From Bacteroidales bacterium (GTDB lineage: Bacteria > Bacteroidota > Bacteroidia > Bacteroidales > UBA1715), in NCBI GenBank assembly GCA_024409235.1, contig JAKSUA010000009.1, forward strand, positions 1 through 64,000: a DNA stretch of 64,000 nucleotides, read 5' to 3'. The notes beneath the pieces are model-generated. The model did no database searches. It was given only the letters and a program-made list of their open reading frames with translations, and had not been told where the DNA came from. A program made the translations under genes and the position numbers. Shown piece after piece: positions 31,705-37,943 of the stretch. Position 1 is the first letter of the stretch. Each line of letters starts with the position of its first letter.

Positions 31705-31935
31705 TTATATTAAAGTTTTGAAATTCTCTACTAATGTGTAGTTAAACGCCAAATCTTCTTCACGGCAAGTATGCAGCACCTTATCTTGCAGGAAATCGAA
31801 GGATGCTCCAACGGAATAGAAATGCGAATAATCTATCATCAGGATAAATATATCCTGGTACTTTTTTCTAATGTAACTAACAACTCGTTCTATCCTCTCA
31901 TAGTCCGAGAACATTATAAAATACATTGCTACCAT
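31705..31935 (-). CDS. Unknown small protein
   Basis: 76 residues; Y-I-R-K-K-Y-Q-D-I-F-I-L-M-I-D-Y-S and C-R-E-E-D-L-A-F-N-Y. Not recognised. Start could also be the third codon Met (31926). Lies 1 base before the helix-turn-helix gene. Confidence 0.5.
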   Translation of the reverse strand: MVAMYFIMFSDYERIERVVSYIRKKYQDIFILMIDYSHFYSVGASFDFLQDKVLHTCREEDLAFNYTLVENFKTLI

Positions 31936-31945
31936 ATTATATCAT

Positions 31946-32242
31946 TTATAGAGTTTCTACTTCTACTATCTTAAATTCAATCATTTTCCGATCTTTATAA
32001 AGTGTCCGAATTGTAATAGTATCGTCGGTTTCTTCGATTCGCACAAAGTTTATTAGAGGTTGTATGTCATTTCTTCGTACATATCTAGTATCTTTAATCA
32101 AAGTCATTATAAAATCTTTCACAATAGCATTGGTTTCAAAGTTCTTGTCTTTCAACCAATAATTTACGTTTAATTGCAAGTTTATTAGCCACATAGGCCG
32201 TTTGCTATCAATTACAAAAATTTTTGTTTCCGCCTTATACAT
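31946..32242 (-). CDS. Unknown protein, first gene of the replication operon
   Basis: 98 residues from the ATG at 32242; the longer frame to 32299 would run into the tRNA-like unit and is rejected. A basic helical part (W-L-I-N-L-Q-L-N-V-N-Y-W-L-K-D-K) precedes a beta-rich end (I-T-I-R-T-L-Y-K-D-R-K-M-I-E-F-K-I-V). Not recognised. Confidence 0.5.
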   Translation of the reverse strand: MYKAETKIFVIDSKRPMWLINLQLNVNYWLKDKNFETNAIVKDFIMTLIKDTRYVRRNDIQPLINFVRIEETDDTITIRTLYKDRKMIEFKIVEVETL

Positions 32243-32263
32243 AATTATATTATTAAAAATTTT

Positions 32264-32338
32264 GGATGCTGGAGGAGAATCGAACTCCTCACGCTGCAAG
32301 TTTTATCGAATCCGCTACCCACTCGGATGTACAGCATC
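32264..32338 (-). ncRNA. tRNA-like structure 1
   Basis: Acceptor GATGCTG/CAGCATC (7 perfect pairs), spacer TAC, D-like arm ATCCG-AGTGGGTAG-CGGAT, T arm GAGGAG-TTCGATT-CTCCTC, then C as discriminator. Only 19 bases (TCGATAAAACTTGCAGCGT) lie where an anticodon arm and variable loop should be, and I find no 5-bp anticodon stem. Confidence 0.7.
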
Positions 32339-32342
32339 AGTT

Positions 32343-32452
32343 GAAGGTTGGCGTGGAATCGAACCACACACCTGGCCAAATTTTAGGAACGCTCATTCTT
32401 TTGGAATGCAGATGACTTATCCTCCGGCTACCCATTACCGGAATACAACCTT
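32343..32452 (-). ncRNA. tRNA-like structure 2 (long)
   Basis: Acceptor AAGGTTG/CAACCTT, spacer TAT, D-like arm TCCGG-TAATGGGTAG-CCGGA, T arm GTGTGG-TTCGATT-CCACGC. The region between the arms is about 51 bases and holds CATTC-CAAAA-GAATG, which resembles a class II variable arm. No canonical anticodon stem found. Confidence 0.68.
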
Positions 32453-32483
32453 TATGATTTTACCGCTTTAGGCTGCCGGCATT

Positions 32484-32561
32484 GGTCCATAGTAGGGAAT
32501 CGAACCCTACACGCCCCGGGCTTTTATCCTTCCGAACTACCCATTATTCGTGTATATGGAC
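32484..32561 (-). ncRNA. tRNA-like structure 3
   Basis: Acceptor GTCCATA/TATGGAC, spacer TACA, D-like arm CGAA-TAATGGGTAG-TTCG, T arm GTAGGG-TTCGATT-CCCTAC, discriminator C. The 22-base central part contains GATAAAA as in unit 1; only a GG/CC pairing is possible around it. Confidence 0.7.
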
Positions 32562-32585
32562 TTGCGGTATCTCAGGACCTCACTA

Positions 32586-32661
32586 GGTGGCAGCGGTGGA
32601 ATCGAACCACCGACCGTTGCAGACTTTACTCAAATGCTACCCATTACATTGCTACTGCCAC
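32586..32661 (-). ncRNA. tRNA-like structure 4
   Basis: Acceptor GTGGCAG/CTGCCAC, spacer TAGC, D-like arm AATG-TAATGGGTAG-CATT, T arm CGGTGG-TTCGATT-CCACCG, discriminator C. The central 20 bases (TGAGTAAAGTCTGCAACGGT) form no anticodon stem. Confidence 0.7.
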
Positions 32662-32749
32662 TGGTTTTAGGTGCAGGTATAAAAAGAAGACGAAAGCTCT
32701 GGCAAGCCACAAACGACTTTTATAACCATACACCAGGTGTTTGGCGATA

Positions 32750-32794
32750 CACAAAAAAAAAAGCGGTAAAACTCGTTGTGAATTTTACCGCTTG
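32750..32794 (-). terminator. Terminator of toxin-antitoxin module 4
   Basis: On the minus strand AAGCGGTAAAA pairs with TTTTACCGCTT (32761-32792), followed by a T-run of about twelve. It separates the module from the tRNA-like array. Confidence 0.85.
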
Positions 32795-32813
32795 TGTGTT
32801 TTATGAATAAATG

Positions 32814-33071
32814 TTAGTAATGCCCTCGTAAAGACAATATATGTATTTTTCCGGAGACAACCTCGTAAACTAATCTGTCACCATCGCTAATTCTTCTGCT
32901 CCAACATCCAGAAAGATTATATTTCAAAGGTTCTGGTTTTCCAATTCCAGTATATGGATGATCGACTATGTCTTTTATAAGTGCTGAAATCCTTTTTTGC
33001 ACTTGTTTATTACCCGATTTTTTCCAATATTCAATGTCAGATAATGCTTCAGATTTGTAGATTACTTCCAT
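32814..33071 (-). CDS. YoeB/Txe-family toxin (module 4)
   Basis: 85 residues: Y-T-G-I-G-K-P-E-P-L-K-Y-N-L-S-G-C-W-S-R-R-I, and L-S-L-R-G-H-Y at the very C-terminus, the catalytic His-Tyr end of YoeB. It overlaps the antitoxin gene by 10 bases. Confidence 0.9.
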   Translation of the reverse strand: MEVIYKSEALSDIEYWKKSGNKQVQKRISALIKDIVDHPYTGIGKPEPLKYNLSGCWSRRISDGDRLVYEVVSGKIHILSLRGHY

Positions 33072-33265
33072 AAATCATCAATTTTTATCTTTTTGCCCTT
33101 GCTGGAACGACTACGTTCTATTTTTTTTACAAACTCTTGGTCGTAAGGTGAAATTTCCTTTGTGTTGTTTGGTTGAATCTCGACAAAGTTTAACGACTTC
33201 AAGAACTCAAGAAGTTTCTTAGCACCAGAGAAACGCTCGTTCAATATTAATGTGTAAGTTGCCAT
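33062..33265 (-). CDS. Antitoxin of module 4
   Basis: 67 residues from the ATG at 33265; the longer frame to 33301 crosses the promoter. M-A-T-Y-T-L-I-L-N-E-R-F is a diverged version of the shared antitoxin start, and D-Q-E-F-V-K-K-I-E-R-S resembles module 2. Confidence 0.85.
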   Translation of the reverse strand: MATYTLILNERFSGAKKLLEFLKSLNFVEIQPNNTKEISPYDQEFVKKIERSRSSKGKKIKIDDLWK

Positions 33266-33286
33266 AGCCTGAAAATTTTTATTGTG

Positions 33287-33317
33287 CAAATATACAACCA
33301 TTTACGGTAAAATTCAA
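33287..33317 (-). promoter_or_regulatory. Promoter of toxin-antitoxin module 4
   Basis: On the minus strand TTG (33315-33317), 20 bases, TATATTTG (33287-33294). Confidence 0.75.
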
Positions 33318-33345
33318 TATGTCAATGTACTCTCGTTTATTTGCT

Positions 33346-33434
33346 TATATTTGCAAACTCGTTTTTATTTTGTAAACGACTTTGCAAATATATGTTTAAT
33401 TTCCAATATTGGAACTTTATATTTCCAATATTTT
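33346..33434. promoter_or_regulatory. Operator/promoter region before the repressor-like gene
   Basis: TATATTTGCAAA (33346-33357) and TTTGCAAATATA (33381-33392) form a perfect 12-bp inverted repeat, each containing a TATATTTG that could be a -7 element pointing at the other. TTCCAATATTGGAA (33401-33414) is a perfect palindrome, and most of it recurs at 33423-33432. These are good candidate binding sites for the repressor. Confidence 0.6.
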
Positions 33435-33450
33435 AATTTAATTATAGTAA

Positions 33451-33882
33451 ATGATTGAAAATCAAGAAGAAAAAATTTTAAAAAAATTACGAAACAGTAA
33501 TATTATCCCGCATAAAATTGCAAAAGCAACTGGATTAAGCGACAGTACAATTAAGAACTACATAACAGGTGCGACAAAACCGACACCTGCAAACCTTAAA
33601 ATATTGGAAAACTATTTCAATAATTCCAAAATTGAAAACTCTGTAATTGTAAACAACATCAACAATTCTGGTTATATCGATAGCAGAATCTACGATAGTA
33701 ATTCTCCCGATGTATTAAAGGCTGAGATTTCAAAATTAGATAGCATTATTGCAGACAAAGAGGACCAAGTTCGCACGCTCACGGACCAAGTTCGCACGCT
33801 CACGGACCAAGTTCGCACGCTCACAAGTTCGCTTGCGAAAAAGGATGAAATCATTGAAAAATTGGTCGAAAAATTAGGATGA
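33451..33882 (+). CDS. Helix-turn-helix repressor-like protein with coiled-coil tail
   Basis: 143 residues. An XRE-like helix-turn-helix occupies about residues 14-45 (H-K-I-A-K-A-T-G-L-S-D-S-T-I-K-N-Y-I). A linker is followed by a coiled coil made partly of three identical heptads D-Q-V-R-T-L-T. It is the only right-end gene on the plus strand, reads toward attR, and is preceded by palindromes. It is the best candidate for the lysogeny repressor. No peptidase domain is present, so induction is not of the LexA/CI cleavage type. Confidence 0.75.
   Translation: MIENQEEKILKKLRNSNIIPHKIAKATGLSDSTIKNYITGATKPTPANLKILENYFNNSKIENSVIVNNINNSGYIDSRIYDSNSPDVLKAEISKLDSIIADKEDQVRTLTDQVRTLTDQVRTLTSSLAKKDEIIEKLVEKLG
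33763..33824 (+). repeat. Three in-frame 21-bp tandem repeats
   Basis: GACCAAGTTCGCACGCTCAC recurs at 21-base steps from 33763, 33784 and 33805 with no mismatch; each unit encodes one coiled-coil heptad of the repressor-like protein. Confidence 0.95.
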
Positions 33883-33998
33883 TTTTTTTTGCTAAAAAAT
33901 GGGGCTTTTTTGGGACATCAATTTGCCATTTTTCCAATGATTTTAAAAACAAACATATTAATAATCAATAACTTGTCGGTAAAAGACACCCGTTCTAT

Positions 33999-34029
33999 TT
34001 CCGGGGGTTCGAATCCCCCACTTTCCGCA
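33999..34029. repeat. attR, 31-bp direct repeat
   Basis: Perfect copy of 12662-12692, without the rest of the tRNA; marks the right end of the element. Confidence 0.92.
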
Positions 34030-34030
34030 G

Positions 34031-34062
34031 AAGGGTTGCCGTAAGGCAGCCCTTTCTTGTTT
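34031..34062 (+). terminator. Original tRNA-Ser terminator, displaced by the element
   Basis: AAGGGTTGCC (34031-34040) pairs with GGCAGCCCTT (34045-34054), followed by TCTTGTTTT. It sits directly after the tRNA 3' end copy. Confidence 0.8.
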
Positions 34063-34171
34063 TATCCCATTTGCAAAGCATTTTAGCATCGTTTTTTGTC
34101 AGTTCAACCGAAATAGATTTTAGAAAATAAAAATCTAATGTTGTTTTGCATGCGAAAAGAAAATAAAGCGT

Positions 34172-35740
34172 ATGAAAACAATTAATAGAATTGTAGCAAT
34201 TCTTTCGTTAATCGGTATGGCTGTGGCTGTTAATGCGCAGCAACGTTTAACATTGGAACAGTGCAGAGCGTTGGCTCTTGAAAACAACAATCAGTTGAAA
34301 ATTGCTCAGGAAGAGATTAATAAAGCCGGATACGATAAAAAGTCTGCTTTTGCTAATTATCTTCCAAAAGTTTCGGTATCGGGCGTCTATGCATATAATA
34401 GTATAGATGAAATGCATTTGTTGAGTGACGAACAGGATATGTCCTTAAGAAATTTGGGAACAACTGTCGGCACTCAGGTTGGTGGTTCGTTGCAGCAGAT
34501 GCAGCAAAATGCTGTCGGAACTGTTCAGCAGATTATGGCAAATCCTGCTGCGGATCCTGCTCTTGCTCAACTGATAGGTAACAGTCCTACAATTCAGCAG
34601 TTGTTGCAGGTCATTCAGACAACCGATGTGTCTGCCTCACTTGCACCTACGGTGGCAACGCTCAACGGAATCGGTTCCGAAATTGCCGATAATTTGATTT
34701 TAGATACAAAGAATGTGTTCGCTGGAATTGTGTCTGTTCAAGAACCGATATTCATGGGTGGAAAAATCGTAACATATAATAAGATTGCCGCTGCTAAAAA
34801 AGAATTGGAGGAAACAAAATACAGCTCTGAAGAACAGGAAACTACAATTGAAACAGATAAATTGTATTGGCAGATTGTATCATTGACAAATAAACTGAAA
34901 CTGACAGAAAAGTATGTGGAATTGCTTCAAACAATGTCGGAGAATGTTGATAAGATGGCAGATGAAGGTGTGGCAACAGCTTCAGACAAACTTTCTGTGA
35001 AAGTGAAATTGAATCAGGCGGAAACAACATTGTTGAAAGTTCAGAACGGATTGGCTTTGTCAAAAATGTTGCTTTGTCAGCATTGTGGAATGGATATAAA
35101 TACAGACATAAGTCTTGCTGATGAAACATTGGAGGATGTTGTTGTTTCGGAATTGCAGATTCAATATACAGAGAATGATATTATGGAGAATCGTCCTGAA
35201 TTAAGAAGCTTGCATCTTGCTACAGAATTATATAAGCAGAATGTGAATTTAACCCGTTCGGACTATCTTCCGACTGTAGCAGCATTCGGAAATTATGTAT
35301 TGTCGAATCCATCTTGCTCGGACAATGGATTTCAGAATGAATTTTCAGGATTCTGGAACGTAGGAGTTGTTGCGAGAATTCCGATTTTGCAATGGGGCGA
35401 AGGTGTGAACAAAATTCGTAAAGCAAAAGCTGATGAGAAAATTGCTCAGTATAAATTAGATGATGCAAAAGAAAAAATTATGTTACAGGTGAATCAATAT
35501 GAACGTCAGATAGAGGAGGCTAAATCCCGCGTAAAAATGGCTGAGGAAAAGATGAGCGATGCGGAAGAAAATCTACGAATGGCAACATTAGGATTCGAAG
35601 AAGGAGTGATTCCGTCTTCAGGATTGACTGAAGCACAAACTGCATGGTTGCAGGCTCATTCAGAATATATTGATTCAAAAATAGATTGGATAATGGCAAA
35701 AGTTTATCTACAAAAAGCAACTGGAATACTAAATAAATAA
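34172..35740 (+). CDS. TolC-family outer membrane efflux protein
   Basis: 522 residues with signal peptide (M-K-T-I-N-R-I-V-A-I-L-S-L-I-G...N-A-Q-Q). Two TolC repeats: L-T-L-E-Q-C-R-A-L-A-L-E-N-N begins the first, and the second half contains P-T-V-A-A-F-G-N-Y and P-I-L-Q-W-G-E-G. An insertion of about 75 Q/A/T-rich residues (near 95-165) lengthens the first repeat. It heads a four-gene exporter operon. Confidence 0.93.
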   Translation: MKTINRIVAILSLIGMAVAVNAQQRLTLEQCRALALENNNQLKIAQEEINKAGYDKKSAFANYLPKVSVSGVYAYNSIDEMHLLSDEQDMSLRNLGTTVGTQVGGSLQQMQQNAVGTVQQIMANPAADPALAQLIGNSPTIQQLLQVIQTTDVSASLAPTVATLNGIGSEIADNLILDTKNVFAGIVSVQEPIFMGGKIVTYNKIAAAKKELEETKYSSEEQETTIETDKLYWQIVSLTNKLKLTEKYVELLQTMSENVDKMADEGVATASDKLSVKVKLNQAETTLLKVQNGLALSKMLLCQHCGMDINTDISLADETLEDVVVSELQIQYTENDIMENRPELRSLHLATELYKQNVNLTRSDYLPTVAAFGNYVLSNPSCSDNGFQNEFSGFWNVGVVARIPILQWGEGVNKIRKAKADEKIAQYKLDDAKEKIMLQVNQYERQIEEAKSRVKMAEEKMSDAEENLRMATLGFEEGVIPSSGLTEAQTAWLQAHSEYIDSKIDWIMAKVYLQKATGILNK

Positions 35741-35753
35741 AAAGATAATAAAA

Positions 35754-36755
35754 ATGGCAACAGACAGACAACAAACAGTAAACACAATTGCGGCATTGGT
35801 CGTTTTAGCAACAATTATTGCGATAATTTGTGTAGTAGGAATTTTAACTTTCGGAAAAACTGATGAAATAATTCAGGGACAGGCGGAAGCAAACGAATAT
35901 CGTATTTCAAGTAAAGTTCCTGGACGTATTCTTGAATTCCGTGTTCACGAAGGACAATATGTGAAAGCAGGTGATACTTTGGCAATAATTGAAGCGCCAG
36001 AAGTTGCTGCAAAAATGGCTCAGGCTGAAGCTGTGAAAACTGCGGCAGAAGCTCAGAATACCAAAGCAGAAAAAGGTGCCCGTCAGGAACAAATCCAAGC
36101 AGCATACGAAATGTGGCAAAAGGCAAAAACTGGCCGTGAAATCACTGAAAAATCATATAATCGTATCAATAACCTTTATAAAGAAGGTGTTGTTAGTGCT
36201 CAAAAATACGATGAAGTAAAAGCACAGTATGATGCCGCTATTTCAACTGAAAAGGCTGCAAAGGCACAATATTCTATGGCAGTGAACGGAGCTCAGGAAG
36301 AAGATAAGGAAATGGCTGCGGCACAAGTAAAACAGGCAGAAGGTGTTGTTGCCGAAGTTACTTCGTACATAAACGAGACTATTTTAACTGCATACGCTGA
36401 TGGAGAAGTTACAGAAATTTATCCTCATGTTGGTGAATTAGTTGGAACAGGTGCGCCGATAATGTCTGTGTCGATTATGGATGATATGTGGGCAACATTC
36501 AATGTTCGTGAAGATTATTTGTTGCAAATGCAGGTAGGAGCCGAGTTTGATGCGTATATACCAGCATTGAATCAAACAACAACAATGACTGTGAACTTTA
36601 TAAAAGATCTTGGCGATTACGCTGCTTGGAAAGCAACAAAACAAACAGGACAATATGATTTAAAAACATTTGAAGTTCGTGCAGTACCAACTTCGGAAGT
36701 TCAAGGTTTGCGTCCAGGAATGACTGTGCTTTATAAAATCAACGAAAATAAATAG
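35754..36755 (+). CDS. HlyD/EmrA-family membrane fusion protein
   Basis: 333 residues. One N-terminal helix (L-V-V-L-A-T-I-I-A-I-I-C-V-V-G-I-L) is followed by a split biotinyl-lipoyl domain (I-S-S-K-V-P-G-R-I-L...V-K-A-G-D-T-L-A, and the return L-T-A-Y-A-D-G-E-V-T-E-I), an alpha-helical hairpin and a barrel domain ending G-L-R-P-G-M-T-V-L. It bridges the permeases and the TolC protein. Confidence 0.93.
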   Translation: MATDRQQTVNTIAALVVLATIIAIICVVGILTFGKTDEIIQGQAEANEYRISSKVPGRILEFRVHEGQYVKAGDTLAIIEAPEVAAKMAQAEAVKTAAEAQNTKAEKGARQEQIQAAYEMWQKAKTGREITEKSYNRINNLYKEGVVSAQKYDEVKAQYDAAISTEKAAKAQYSMAVNGAQEEDKEMAAAQVKQAEGVVAEVTSYINETILTAYADGEVTEIYPHVGELVGTGAPIMSVSIMDDMWATFNVREDYLLQMQVGAEFDAYIPALNQTTTMTVNFIKDLGDYAAWKATKQTGQYDLKTFEVRAVPTSEVQGLRPGMTVLYKINENK

Positions 36756-36787
36756 TTTGTCACAAACATAAAGGCTGAAAAAATAAT

Positions 36788-37942
36788 ATGGTATTGTCGG
36801 TTGTAAAAAGAGAAATTAAGCGGTTGCTGAGTCGTCCTCTGTATTTGTTCAGTATGATTCTGGCTCCTCTGTTCGCTTACATTTTCTTTCCAACTCTTAT
36901 GATGGAAGGACTTCCTACAGATTTGCCTGCAGGTGTTGTCGATTTGGATAATAGTTCTGTTACTCGACAGATAATCAGGAATTTGGATGCATTTCAACAG
37001 ACAAAAATTGTAGCTCAGTATAACAATTTTGCTGAAGCAAGAACGGCTATGCAACGTGGCGAAATTTATGCCGTGTATTATATTCCCGAAGGAACGACGA
37101 AAGAAGCGCTTGCAAGTAAACAACCGACAGTTTCTTTTTATACGTCAGCTTCATATTTGATACCGGCTTCGTTGGTGTACCGTGATATGAAAATGATGTC
37201 GGAATATGCTTCAGGTGCTATTACAAGAAGTACGTTGTATGCAAAAGGATATACCGAAGATCAGGCAATGGCGATGTTGCAGCCGATAAAAATGGAAATG
37301 CATGCGGTAAACAATCCGTTGTTGAATTATTCTGTGTATTTGTCAAATTCCTTATTACCGGCAATTCTAATGATTCTGATTTTTCAGGTAACGATATATT
37401 CCATTTACTCAGAATTGAAGGAAGAAACATCGAAAGAATGGCTGGCAATGACAAATAACAGCATATATAAGGCTGTCATAGGGAAATTAATACCTCAGTT
37501 TTTTGTATGGATGTTGATGGGCGTAACTTGCTTAGTTGTGTTGTATGGTAATTGTCATTTTCCTCTGAATAGCGGATTGTTGCCTATGGTGGCATTAATG
37601 TTTGTCTTTGTAGTTGTATGCCAGGGATTTGGCGTGTTTTTGTGCGGAGCGTTGCCTTCGATGCGATGGTCTTTGAGTATAGCTACATTATGGGGAGTGC
37701 TTTCTATTCCAATTAGTGGCTTTTCGTTCCCTCAAATGGCGTTTCCTCCGGCGTTACAGGCATTATCATATTTATTCCCGATGCGTTATTATTTCCTAAT
37801 ATATGTTGATCAGGCTTTAAATGGATGGTCGTTTGGCTATACTTGGTTATTTTATGTTTGCTTATTGGCATTTCTGATATTGCCAATATGTGTAATGGGG
37901 AGATTGAAGAAATTCTTGTTGGAATATCATTATCAAATTTAG
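36788..37942 (+). CDS. ABC-2 type permease (YhhJ-like)
   Basis: 384 residues. N-terminal helix, a large periplasmic domain (about 45-170), then five membrane helices; G-F-S-F-P-Q-M-A-F-P-P-A-L-Q-A-L-S-Y-L-F-P is typical of ABC-2 permeases. No ATPase gene follows, so the energy source is not encoded here. Confidence 0.9.
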   Translation: MVLSVVKREIKRLLSRPLYLFSMILAPLFAYIFFPTLMMEGLPTDLPAGVVDLDNSSVTRQIIRNLDAFQQTKIVAQYNNFAEARTAMQRGEIYAVYYIPEGTTKEALASKQPTVSFYTSASYLIPASLVYRDMKMMSEYASGAITRSTLYAKGYTEDQAMAMLQPIKMEMHAVNNPLLNYSVYLSNSLLPAILMILIFQVTIYSIYSELKEETSKEWLAMTNNSIYKAVIGKLIPQFFVWMLMGVTCLVVLYGNCHFPLNSGLLPMVALMFVFVVVCQGFGVFLCGALPSMRWSLSIATLWGVLSIPISGFSFPQMAFPPALQALSYLFPMRYYFLIYVDQALNGWSFGYTWLFYVCLLAFLILPICVMGRLKKFLLEYHYQI

Positions 37943-37943
37943 A

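Larger units (their letters stand above)
12662..34029. mobile_element. Integrated tailless-phage-like element (21.3 kb)
   Basis: It is bounded by 31-bp direct repeats in tRNA-Ser, with a tyrosine integrase beside attL and a repressor-like gene beside attR. Other hallmarks are a Toprim/SF3 primase-helicase, a P9/A32-like packaging ATPase, GH24 lysozyme, glucosaminidase, a candidate spanin and a candidate receptor-binding protein. About ten small single-helix membrane proteins sit in one operon. No terminase large subunit, portal, scaffold, tape measure or sheath gene is recognisable. This gene content fits a temperate, membrane-containing icosahedral phage better than a tailed phage, a filamentous phage or a conjugative element. 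The major capsid protein is not identified with certainty (see 21722-22321). Confidence 0.85.

Noticed and set aside
32264..32661. Four ordinary tRNA genes
   Set aside because: Acceptor, D and T arms are clear, but the spacing after the acceptor is wrong and no unit gives a 5-bp anticodon stem with a 7-base loop; I report them as tRNA-like RNAs.
33763..33824. CRISPR-like direct repeats
   Set aside because: Units are directly adjacent, in frame, and encode coiled-coil heptads; no spacers. No CRISPR array is seen anywhere in the window.
12662..34029. Filamentous prophage
   Set aside because: Many small membrane proteins and a Zot-like ATPase core fit superficially. However, the ATPase lacks the following membrane helix, the element is far too large, and lysozyme, glucosaminidase and a spanin candidate indicate a lytic exit.
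12662..34029. Phage satellite (PICI-like) or integrative conjugative element
   Set aside because: Integrase plus primase-helicase fits a satellite, but there is a full operon of likely virion proteins and its own packaging-type ATPase. No relaxase or conjugation gene is present.
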